The notes beneath the pieces are model-generated. The model made no database searches. It had not been told where the DNA came from and was given only the letters and a program-made list of their open reading frames with translations. A stretch of DNA of 20,209 nucleotides from an uncultured Lachnospiraceae bacterium. Its GTDB lineage: Bacteria; Bacillota; Clostridia; Lachnospirales; Lachnospiraceae. The position numbers and the translations under genes were made by a program. Numbering within the stretch: the stretch's first letter is position 1; each line of letters begins with the position of its first letter. Shown in pieces: positions 7,121-13,135 of this stretch. The stretch lies in NCBI GenBank assembly GCA_934418055.1, contig CAKRWX010000014.1:1-20209 (forward strand). Direction: 5' to 3'.

Positions 7121-8272
7121 ATGGCAAGAGAGTTTATCGTTCCGGGCCGTATTATTACCGGCTCCGGAGCTTTGGATATGGCTGAGGCTGCTTTGGGAAG
7201 CCTTGGCAAGAAAGCAATGATCGTTACCGATCAGGTGATGATCCAGTTAGGCAACTGCGCGAAGGTAGAGGCTGCTCTGAAAAATCAGGGTGTAGACTAC
7301 ACCATTTTCGCAGGAATCACCGGCGAGCCGACGGATGTGATGATCCACACAGGTCTGAAACAGTATCAGGATGAGCATTGCGATTTCCTGGTAGCGTTAG
7401 GCGGCGGAAGCCCGATCGATTCCATGAAAGCCATCGGTTCCCTGGTTGTGAATGGCGGAAGCATCAACGATTACATGGGCAAAGTCATCGATGTAAAGAT
7501 ACCACCGATGGTAGCGATTCCAACCACAGCAGGTACCGGTTCTGAGGCAACTCAGTTTACTATCATTACCAATACAGAGAAAGACATTAAGATGCTGTTA
7601 AAGGGACAGGTTCTGATGCCAACATTGGCAATCATTGATCCACAGTTCACCATGACAGCACCGCCTAAGATCACAGCAGCAACCGGACTGGATGCATTAT
7701 GCCACGCCGTAGAGGCTTATACTTCCAGAAAAGCACAGACCATGTCTGATACATTCGCTCTGTCTGCAGTAAAGAGAATCTTCAAATATCTTCCAGTGGC
7801 TTTCCACGATGGAAAGAACGAAGAGGCGAGAGTGGAGATGTCTGTAGCAGCATTAGAGGCAGGTATTGCGTTCAACAACGCATCCGTAACCCTGATCCAT
7901 GGCATGAGCCGTCCAATCGGCGCTCTGTTCCATGTAGCTCATGGTTTATCCAATGCGATGTTAATGAAGGTTTGTTTAGGCTTTGCACTGGAAGGCGCTT
8001 ATGACCGTTTTGCAACTTTAGGAAGAACCATCGGTGTTGCAACGGCAGAGGATTCTGACAAGGCAGCAAGCGAGAAATTCTTAGAGGCTGTGGTAGCTCT
8101 GACCAAAGAGTTAGAGACACCAACGCTGGAAGAGTACGGCATCGATAAAGAGACCTTCTTTGGTGTGATCGAAAAGATGGCTCATGACGCTATGGACAGC
8201 GGAAGCCCTCAGAACACCAAGAGAGACATTACTCAGGCTGATGTTGAGAAAATGTACAAAGAATTGTGGTAA
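7121..8272 (+). CDS. Iron-containing alcohol dehydrogenase
   Basis: A group III (iron-dependent) NAD(P)-linked alcohol dehydrogenase of 383 residues, the normal length. The coenzyme loop GGGSPIDSMKA and the PTTAGTGSEAT segment are present. All four metal ligands are visible: D191, H195 (DALCH), H260 (LIHGMSRP) and H274 (VAHGLSNA), with the usual 14-residue step between the last two. The substrate cannot be read from sequence. Its place behind iolC and iolB suggests an aldehyde of that pathway; one candidate is malonate semialdehyde, reduced to 3-hydroxypropionate, which would regenerate NAD+ in an anaerobe. That is inference from context only. The start at 7121 has GAGGAGGAG (7105-7113) at 7-nt spacing. 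The gene ends 25 nt before the promoter of the next unit. Confidence 0.88.
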   Translation: MAREFIVPGRIITGSGALDMAEAALGSLGKKAMIVTDQVMIQLGNCAKVEAALKNQGVDYTIFAGITGEPTDVMIHTGLKQYQDEHCDFLVALGGGSPIDSMKAIGSLVVNGGSINDYMGKVIDVKIPPMVAIPTTAGTGSEATQFTIITNTEKDIKMLLKGQVLMPTLAIIDPQFTMTAPPKITAATGLDALCHAVEAYTSRKAQTMSDTFALSAVKRIFKYLPVAFHDGKNEEARVEMSVAALEAGIAFNNASVTLIHGMSRPIGALFHVAHGLSNAMLMKVCLGFALEGAYDRFATLGRTIGVATAEDSDKAASEKFLEAVVALTKELETPTLEEYGIDKETFFGVIEKMAHDAMDSGSPQNTKRDITQADVEKMYKELW

Positions 8273-8297
8273 AGCATCATAAAACCAGATTCCGCTA

Positions 8298-8326
8298 TTG
8301 ACAAACCTGCGTTCTGGAAGTATGAT
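8298..8326 (+). promoter_or_regulatory. Consensus promoter of the tcdA leader
   Basis: A perfect -35 TTGACA (8298-8303), a 17-nt spacer and TATGAT (8321-8326), only 25 nt past the dehydrogenase stop. The predicted start is near G8333. It is the closest match to the housekeeping-sigma consensus in the window, and it lies 183 nt before tcdA, which leaves a long untranslated leader. Confidence 0.75.
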
Positions 8327-8332
8327 ACCACC

Positions 8333-8508
8333 GTTTGAGACTGTTTGGCAGGTCGGCGCGCCTTGCTTGCGTTGACCTGTTAAGCAGTCTTTTGAATTCA
8401 TAGAAATATTGTATGAATTTAGCTGATCCGTGAGGGATACATGAAAATGTATTATCTGTGAACGGAGCAGCCTGTTCAGAGTTTTATTAACGATTCGGAG
8501 GTAATTAG
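8333..8508 (+). ncRNA. Structured tcdA leader, candidate attenuator or riboswitch
   Basis: The predicted 176-nt leader is almost wholly pairable. Hairpin 1 is 8338-8390. Hairpin 2 is an 8-bp perfect stem, 8395-8402 with 8412-8419, with a 9-nt loop. Hairpin 3 has a 10-position stem, 8422-8431 with 8462-8471, with one A-G mismatch. It encloses an inner arm whose core is ATACAT/ATGTAT (8437-8442 with 8447-8452) capped by GAAA. An alternative hairpin 4 (8456-8463 with 8474-8481, one G-G mismatch) is followed by TTTT (8482-8485) and uses the 3' strand of hairpin 3, so the two exclude each other. This is the layout of a transcription attenuator. I do not recognise an aptamer class, T-box or leader peptide. 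Function is inferred from structure alone. Confidence 0.45.
8338..8393 (+). terminator. 23-bp hairpin with short U-tract at the 5' end of the tcdA leader
   Basis: 8338-8360 pairs without interruption with 8368-8390: 23 bp, of which 6 are G-U, closing a 7-nt loop (8361-8367). It is followed by TTT (UUUU counting the last paired base). The G-U pairs form only in plus-strand RNA. It can end the iolC-iolB-ADH transcript. It also starts about 5 nt after the start point predicted from the promoter at 8298-8326, so it may give a ~60-nt RNA, attenuate tcdA, or protect the 5' end of its mRNA. Confidence 0.6.
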
Positions 8509-9264
8509 ATGTTAAATCAGTTCTCAAGAACAGAACTTTTATTTGGAAAAGAAGCGATGGAGAAACTGGCCGGAGCGCGGGTTGCGGTCTTTGGAATCGG
8601 CGGTGTCGGCGGTTATGTTTGCGAGGCATTGGTCCGCAGCGGCGTCCAGAAATTTGACCTGGTAGACGATGATAAAGTCTGCTTAACTAACTTAAACCGC
8701 CAGATCATCGCCACCAGAAAGACCGTTGGCAAATATAAAGCAGAAGTGATGCGTGACCGGATCCTGGAGATCAACCCCAACGCGGAAGTCGTGATCCACA
8801 AGTGCTTTTTCCTTCCGGAAAATGCCGATGAGTTCCCATTTGCCGACTACGATTACGTGGTAGATGCCGTGGACACCGTGACCGCCAAGATCTCTTTAGT
8901 TATGAAATGCCAGGAGATGAACATCCCGATCATCAGCGCCATGGGAGCCGGTAACAAATTAGACCCGACCCAGTTCCGTGTAGCCGACATCTACAAAACC
9001 CGTGTCTGCCCTCTGGCAAGAGTCATGCGCCGGGAGTTAAAAAAGCGTGGCGTCAAGAAATTAAAGGTGGTCTATTCCGAAGAACAGCCAACAAGACCAA
9101 TCGAGGACATGTCCATCAGCTGCCGCACCCACTGCATCTGCCCCCCAGGCGCCGCCCACAAATGCACCGAACGCCGTGACATCCCAGGCAGTACCGCCTT
9201 TGTACCGTCGGTAGCGGGCTTAATCATTGCAGGAGAGGTAATTAAAGATCTGGCAGCGAAATAG
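8509..9264 (+). CDS. tcdA: tRNA threonylcarbamoyladenosine dehydratase
   Basis: TcdA (CsdL) is an E1-like enzyme that uses ATP to cyclise t6A37 of ANN-decoding tRNAs to ct6A. The 251-residue product has the ThiF/MoeB fold: glycine-rich nucleotide loop GIGGVGGYVCEAL, then DDDKVCLTNLNRQ with the ATP-contacting Asp and Arg, the AVDTVTAK segment, and the C-terminal CRTHCICPPGAAHKC and GSTAFVPSVAGLIIAGEV blocks typical of TcdA. Length and the missing ThiS/MoaD partners favour TcdA over ThiF or MoeB. GGAGG (8497-8501) lies 7 nt before the ATG. It is transcribed from its own promoter through an unusually structured leader. Downstream it converges with the nuclease gene on the other strand. Confidence 0.9.
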   Translation: MLNQFSRTELLFGKEAMEKLAGARVAVFGIGGVGGYVCEALVRSGVQKFDLVDDDKVCLTNLNRQIIATRKTVGKYKAEVMRDRILEINPNAEVVIHKCFFLPENADEFPFADYDYVVDAVDTVTAKISLVMKCQEMNIPIISAMGAGNKLDPTQFRVADIYKTRVCPLARVMRRELKKRGVKKLKVVYSEEQPTRPIEDMSISCRTHCICPPGAAHKCTERRDIPGSTAFVPSVAGLIIAGEVIKDLAAK

Positions 9265-9335
9265 AATAGCAGAAATAATAGTCGATAGAATATGCTAGGG
9301 ATACACACAAGAACCTGGATTTTACCAGCAATGTA

Positions 9336-9476
9336 GGTCCCAGCGGCAACCAGCCCCCTGATCAGACCATGGAAAATCGCCGGTACTTAGCTCGCGTATT
9401 TTGCGAGCTTACGTACCGTTGCGTTTTTCCCTGAGTGAGAACGCGTCTGAGCAGGGAGCTGGTTGCTGTTGGGGCC
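9336..9476. repeat. 141-nt imperfect palindrome between convergent genes
   Basis: The outer arms 9336-9367 and 9445-9476 are 32 nt each and match as inverted repeats at 27 positions; three more pair as G-U in plus-strand RNA, leaving two mismatches. Inside, GGAAAA/TTTTCC (9371-9376 with 9425-9430), CGC/GCG (9378-9380 with 9421-9423), CGGTAC/GTACCG (9381-9386 with 9413-9418) and AGCTCGC/GCGAGCT (9389-9395 with 9403-9409) continue the stem to a 7-nt loop. The bulge is uneven, 3 nt against 14 nt. No U-tract follows on either strand. It fits a dispersed palindromic intergenic element (REP- or MITE-like); a structured RNA in the tcdA 3' region is the alternative. The rest of 9265-9496 shows nothing else. 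Confidence 0.6.
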
Positions 9477-9496
9477 GGACTGTTTGCCACAAACTA

Positions 9497-10558
9497 TTAT
9501 TTAGCAAAAACAATCTTTTTAATATATTTCTCAATGAATTCAGAGCTTTCAAAAACCCCCGCTGTATATTCCCCAAACATAATCTTTCCACGATATTCTT
9601 CCTGAAACATCGGCTTGTCCCAAACATCCGCCAACGGAAAGAACACCCCTTCTTTCTTCGCATAACAGGTCTTCGCCGTCGCCTTCTTCCTAGCCGATTT
9701 CTCCACAAATTCCCCAATACTCTTATGTACCGCCGTATCCTCATAAATCAGATAATAATAATCCTTATAATCCTCATAAAAATGCTTCAAAATTCCCCGG
9801 TATAACGGAATCTCAAGCATGACCTCTTGTCCATCCGCAGAAAAATCCCCCAGATCCGTCCGACAAGCACAGGAAACTGGCAGAGAAACAGGGCTTTCCA
9901 GATGTAAAACTACTCGATCATCCAAAACCGTTTCATTTTTTAAAAGAAAAGGGTGTTCAAAAAAGTCCGGATAGTTTAAAATAGGTAAAATCAGCGGCAT
10001 CCCCTCCAGATCTTCCCGGTTGTGAAGCATCAGCATATCGTACAGCTCATCCTCATGGGTCTGAAGATAGATTTTATAGACGTCGATCAGCTGTCCGCCA
10101 TTGTACTGGTCCTCTCGGTAGATTCCAAGGAACCGCTCAATGGATTTCTGCTTTAATTGCTCCAACTTCAGCAGACTGCGGAACGGCTTGATTTTTTTAT
10201 AAATATCAATGCTGGAGACTCTGGAAAAATCATAAGGCAGATGTAATGCTTTGCACCGCTTTAACAGGTACGGAATATCGAATCCATCCCCATTGAAATG
10301 AACGACCGTTTTAAATTGTTCCAGGAAATGGAAAAAAGAGTGCAGGATCTCCGCCTCAGAATCCGCAGTATCCGCAAACCACTGGATCAGATTCCAGGAA
10401 CCTTGCTGAAAATAGGTACATCCGATCAAATACAGATGGGTGTAATCGCCGGAAAATCCGGTTGTTTCAATATCGAAAAATAATAAGTCCTCCAGACGTC
10501 CCAGCCGTTCAAGGGGGTAGGTGTCTGGAAGTGAGATGGTTTTCTGAACTGTTATCAT
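9497..10558 (-). CDS. RNase H-like 3'-5' exonuclease domain protein (YprB type)
   Basis: A predicted nuclease of 353 residues with the RNase_H_2 / DnaQ-like fold found in the YprB family. The exonuclease motifs are visible in order: DIETTG (Exo I, about residues 29-34), HFNGDGFDIPYL (Exo II, about 88-99) and HNREDLEGM (Exo III, about 179-187), which together supply the four acidic metal ligands. The region after about 210 has no clear second domain and matches nothing I recognise. The B. subtilis YprB protein is longer and carries TPR-like repeats, which are not obvious here. Substrate and role are unknown; nucleic-acid processing or repair is the family expectation. The ATG at 10558 has AGGAGA (revcomp of 10563-10568) 4 nt away, and a strong promoter lies upstream. 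It is transcribed alone. Confidence 0.8.
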   Translation of the reverse strand: MITVQKTISLPDTYPLERLGRLEDLLFFDIETTGFSGDYTHLYLIGCTYFQQGSWNLIQWFADTADSEAEILHSFFHFLEQFKTVVHFNGDGFDIPYLLKRCKALHLPYDFSRVSSIDIYKKIKPFRSLLKLEQLKQKSIERFLGIYREDQYNGGQLIDVYKIYLQTHEDELYDMLMLHNREDLEGMPLILPILNYPDFFEHPFLLKNETVLDDRVVLHLESPVSLPVSCACRTDLGDFSADGQEVMLEIPLYRGILKHFYEDYKDYYYLIYEDTAVHKSIGEFVEKSARKKATAKTCYAKKEGVFFPLADVWDKPMFQEEYRGKIMFGEYTAGVFESSEFIEKYIKKIVFAK

Positions 10559-10613
10559 AAAATCTCCTGTTGTGATTACAAGAATCGGTGGGTGTAATAC
10601 CCTGATTAATTAC

Positions 10614-10642
10614 ATTATACCGAATACAGGAATAGAAGTCAA
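10614..10642 (-). promoter_or_regulatory. Promoter of the YprB-type nuclease gene
   Basis: On the minus strand TTGACT (revcomp of 10637-10642), a 17-nt spacer and a perfect TATAAT (revcomp of 10614-10619). The predicted start is near 10607, giving a leader of about 49 nt before the ATG at 10558. Confidence 0.75.
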
Positions 10643-10675
10643 ACTCAAAACAGAATGTATGTTCGATTTTTGCTC

Positions 10676-10705
10676 TTGCAAAAGGGTATCAGAGTATGAT
10701 AGAAT
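10676..10705 (+). promoter_or_regulatory. Possible ruvAB promoter
   Basis: TTGCAA (10676-10681), an 18-nt spacer and TAGAAT (10700-10705), about 97 nt before the expected start of ruvA. A TATAAT at 10785-10790 is closer but has no -35 at the right distance and would start the RNA inside the ribosome binding site. A small hairpin CACGCT/AGCGTG (10746-10751 with 10757-10762) lies in the leader. Confidence 0.4.
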
Positions 10706-10808
10706 GAGACAAGAATCATAGGATTTTGCGGATCTGCATGATTTTCACGCTGGAAAAGCGTGTATTGGCATATGAGAAAAATTGTATAATATAGAAAGGA
10801 CCAGTTCA

Positions 10809-11426
10809 GTGATATCATATATACGGGGAATTTTAGCTGAAAAAGAAGAAGACCTGATCGTTGTGGAGGCTTCTTCCATTGGTTACGAGATCCACGTACC
10901 ACTTTCTTTTTTAGAGGAACTGCCTCCGGTGGGAGAAGAGGTGCGTATTTATACTTATTTGCAGGTGAAGGAGGACGCCCTGAACCTGTTTGGCTTCCGG
11001 AGCCGCCAGGATTTAAAGATGTTTAAGCAGCTTTTGGGCGTCAATGGAATTGGCCCCAAGGGCGCGTTGGGTCTGCTGTCTGCCATGAGACCGGACGATT
11101 TAAGATTGGCTGTGATCTCTGGTGATGCCAAGGCGATCTCCAAGGCACCGGGAATCGGATTAAAGACGGCCCAGCGACTGATCCTGGATCTGAAGGATAA
11201 GATTTCCGTGGAAGAGATTTTGATGACAGATCCAGAAGACGCAGGAACTGCTCCAGCGCGGACTGGAGGTCTTCCAGACGCAGGAAAAGAAGCCGTGGAT
11301 GCATTGACGGCCCTTGGCTATTCCGCGATGGAGGCAACCAAGGCAGTGCGCCAGGTGGAGATCACCGAGCAGATGACTGCGGAGGATGTGCTGAAAGCAT
11401 CTTTGCGGCATTTGTCATTCTTTTAA
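10809..11426 (+). CDS. ruvA: Holliday junction branch migration protein RuvA
   Basis: RuvA binds four-way DNA junctions as a tetramer and loads the RuvB motor for branch migration in recombinational repair. The product, 205 residues, has the three-domain family layout. An N-terminal OB fold starts ISYIRGILAEKEED. Tandem helix-hairpin-helix motifs follow in the middle (LLGVNGIGPKGALGLL and ISKAPGIGLKTAQRL). A C-terminal three-helix domain contacts RuvB (VDALTALGYSAMEATKAV). The frame extends to a TTG at 10782, but homologues begin at VISYIRG. The GTG at 10809 has AAAGGA (10795-10800) at 8-nt spacing, so it is chosen. ruvB starts 58 nt after its stop, the usual order. Confidence 0.95.
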   Translation: MISYIRGILAEKEEDLIVVEASSIGYEIHVPLSFLEELPPVGEEVRIYTYLQVKEDALNLFGFRSRQDLKMFKQLLGVNGIGPKGALGLLSAMRPDDLRLAVISGDAKAISKAPGIGLKTAQRLILDLKDKISVEEILMTDPEDAGTAPARTGGLPDAGKEAVDALTALGYSAMEATKAVRQVEITEQMTAEDVLKASLRHLSFF

Positions 11427-11484
11427 TCAAATGGAAGAACCATCAGACTAGATATTTGTGAAAGTGCCGGGAAAGGCGGATCAT

Positions 11485-12480
11485 ATGGAACGAAGAATTA
11501 TTACAACCGAGTTAACAGAAGAGGATCAGAAGAACGATCCCCATTTACGTCCGCAATATCTGGACGATTACATAGGACAGGAAAAGATCAAGTCCACATT
11601 GAAGATTTACATAGATGCAGCCAAGTCCAGAGGGGAAAGCCTGGATCATGTACTGTTTTACGGACCTCCAGGTCTTGGCAAGACCACACTCTGCGGTATT
11701 ATTGCCAACGAGATGGGGGTTAATATGAAGATCACCTCCGGTCCGGCCATTGAAAAGCCGGGAGAGATGGCGGCGATCCTGAACAACCTCCAGGAGGGCG
11801 ATGTGCTTTTTGTAGATGAGATCCATCGCCTAAACCGTCAGGTGGAGGAGGTGCTTTACCCGGCGATGGAGGATTTCGCCATTGATATCATGCTGGGAAA
11901 GGACTCGGCGGCCCGGTCCATCCGACTGGATCTGCCGAAATTTACCCTGGTAGGCGCTACCACCCGTGTGGGACTTTTGACGGCACCGCTGCGGGACCGT
12001 TTTGGCGTGGTGCAGAAGCTGGATTTCTATACTCCACAGGAACTGAAAGTGATCATTCAGCGTTCCGCAAAGGTTCTTGGTGTGAAGATTGAAGAAGAAG
12101 GCGCCATGGAACTGGCCAGAAGATCCAGGGGAACCCCACGACTGGCCAACCGCCTGTTAAAGCGTGTGAGGGATTTTGCCCAGGTAAAATATGACGGTGT
12201 GATCACCAAGCAGGTGGCGGATTTTGCACTGGATATTTTAGATGTAGACCGTCTTGGTCTGGATAACAATGACCGGGCGATCTTAAATACCATTATCCAG
12301 AAGTTTTCCGGCGGCCCGGTGGGACTGGATACCCTGGCGGCGGCTCTGGGAGAAGATTCCGGTACTTTGGAAGATGTGTACGAGCCATATCTTCTGATGA
12401 ACGGACTGATCAACCGGACCCCAAGGGGAAGAACCGTGACGGAAGAGGCTTACCGGCATCTGGGACTAAGCAAAGAATAA
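11485..12480 (+). CDS. ruvB: Holliday junction branch migration ATPase RuvB
   Basis: RuvB is the hexameric AAA+ motor that drives Holliday-junction branch migration together with RuvA. Visible motifs are Walker [10 protein letters not shown], Walker B VDEIHR, sensor 1 GATTRVG, the arginine-finger region LRDRFG, sensor 2 around [13 protein letters not shown], and the C-terminal winged-helix domain ending in [16 protein letters not shown]. An in-frame GTG at 11458 would add nine residues but has no ribosome binding site. The ATG at 11485, with AAAGG (11472-11476) 8 nt upstream, gives the usual start MERRIIT and 331 residues. It follows ruvA in the same transcription unit. A short inverted repeat at 12490-12506 follows the stop but lacks a U-tract. 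Confidence 0.96.
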   Translation: MERRIITTELTEEDQKNDPHLRPQYLDDYIGQEKIKSTLKIYIDAAKSRGESLDHVLFYGPPGLGKTTLCGIIANEMGVNMKITSGPAIEKPGEMAAILNNLQEGDVLFVDEIHRLNRQVEEVLYPAMEDFAIDIMLGKDSAARSIRLDLPKFTLVGATTRVGLLTAPLRDRFGVVQKLDFYTPQELKVIIQRSAKVLGVKIEEEGAMELARRSRGTPRLANRLLKRVRDFAQVKYDGVITKQVADFALDILDVDRLGLDNNDRAILNTIIQKFSGGPVGLDTLAAALGEDSGTLEDVYEPYLLMNGLINRTPRGRTVTEEAYRHLGLSKE

Positions 12481-12596
12481 ATGGAAAGCCACTGCAATTT
12501 GCAGTGTTGAAATCAAAGCGACTGAATGGTTGCGGAAATTTATAGAATAATTAGAAAGAATCGTATCTGATTCGCAGGACAGGAGAGTTTTGACCA

Positions 12597-13055
12597 ATGA
12601 ATGAGAAACATTACGCTCAGGTTTTAATTGATGGAAAAATCTATACGCTGGGAGGCGCGGAGGAAGCGCAGTATTTACAGAAAGTTGCCAGCTATATTAA
12701 TGATAAAACAGCCCAGTTGAAGGCACAGGAGGGCTTTAGCAAGCAGAGCCAGGAGTATCAGTCTGTAATGATCCAGTTGAATATTGCAGATGATTATTTT
12801 AAGGCGGCGGAGCAGGCAAAAGAAAGCCAGAAGCAGCGGGATGACATGGAGAAGGAAAGCTATAGCCTGAAACATGATCTGGTAACCATGCAGATGAAGA
12901 TGGAGAATCTGGAGCGGAAGCTTCAGGAGGCAGAGCAGAAGCAGAAACAGGCAGAGGAAGAGCTGTTGAAGATCAAGGCAGTTCAGACAGCTTCCGCAGC
13001 CTCTGCCCATGGAAATGGTCAGAACTTTTTCCCTGGAAATAATGGCCATAGATAA
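12597..13055 (+). CDS. zapA: Cell division protein ZapA
   Basis: ZapA binds FtsZ and bundles its filaments at the division site. The first 90 residues show the ZapA pattern: VLIDGKIYTLGGAEEAQYLQKVASYIND, then a long helix with VMIQLNIADDYFKA. From about residue 75 to 128 the chain is a Glu/Gln/Lys-rich heptad-type coiled coil. The last 25 residues are Ala/Gly/Asn-rich and probably disordered. At 152 residues it is longer than the ~90-110 of E. coli and Bacillus ZapA, owing to the extended coil and tail. AGGAG (12581-12585) is 11 nt from the ATG, a little far. The gene sits between ruvB and a U32-family gene, an arrangement I recall from other Clostridia. Confidence 0.87.
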   Translation: MNEKHYAQVLIDGKIYTLGGAEEAQYLQKVASYINDKTAQLKAQEGFSKQSQEYQSVMIQLNIADDYFKAAEQAKESQKQRDDMEKESYSLKHDLVTMQMKMENLERKLQEAEQKQKQAEEELLKIKAVQTASAASAHGNGQNFFPGNNGHR

Positions 13056-13135
13056 TGAATGACAGGTCTGTGTGCACCTTGTTCTGATTGCAAAAATGTA
13101 CATGGACGATGGAAAGAATATTGGAGGAAATGATC

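Noticed and set aside
8333..8508. The tcdA leader as a T-box or small SRP RNA.
   Set aside because: No T-box core sequence or specifier loop is visible, and there is no SRP domain IV GGAA-loop hairpin; the partial likeness around 8374-8390 is only a short match.
8111..8629. A 172-codon minus-strand ORF spanning the ADH 3' end, the tcdA leader and the tcdA start.
   Set aside because: It is antisense to two well-supported genes and to the structured leader, and its residues look like reverse-frame translation with no recognisable domain.
9336..9476. The palindrome as a 6S RNA gene or a bidirectional terminator.
   Set aside because: It lacks a promoter and the symmetrical open bubble expected of 6S RNA, and neither flank has a U-tract.
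9401..9805. A 134-codon plus-strand ORF starting in the palindrome.
   Set aside because: It runs antisense through the YprB-type nuclease gene and partly through the hairpin, with no domain or clear ribosome binding site.
10785..10790. Perfect TATAAT just before ruvA as its promoter.
   Set aside because: The nearest -35-like TTGGCA is 14 nt away and the resulting start would fall within the ribosome binding site.
12490..12506. CACTGCAA/TTGCAGTG inverted repeat after ruvB as a terminator.
   Set aside because: The usable stem is only 6 bp with a 5-nt loop and there is no U-tract; it may be incidental, and ruvB-zapA may be co-transcribed.
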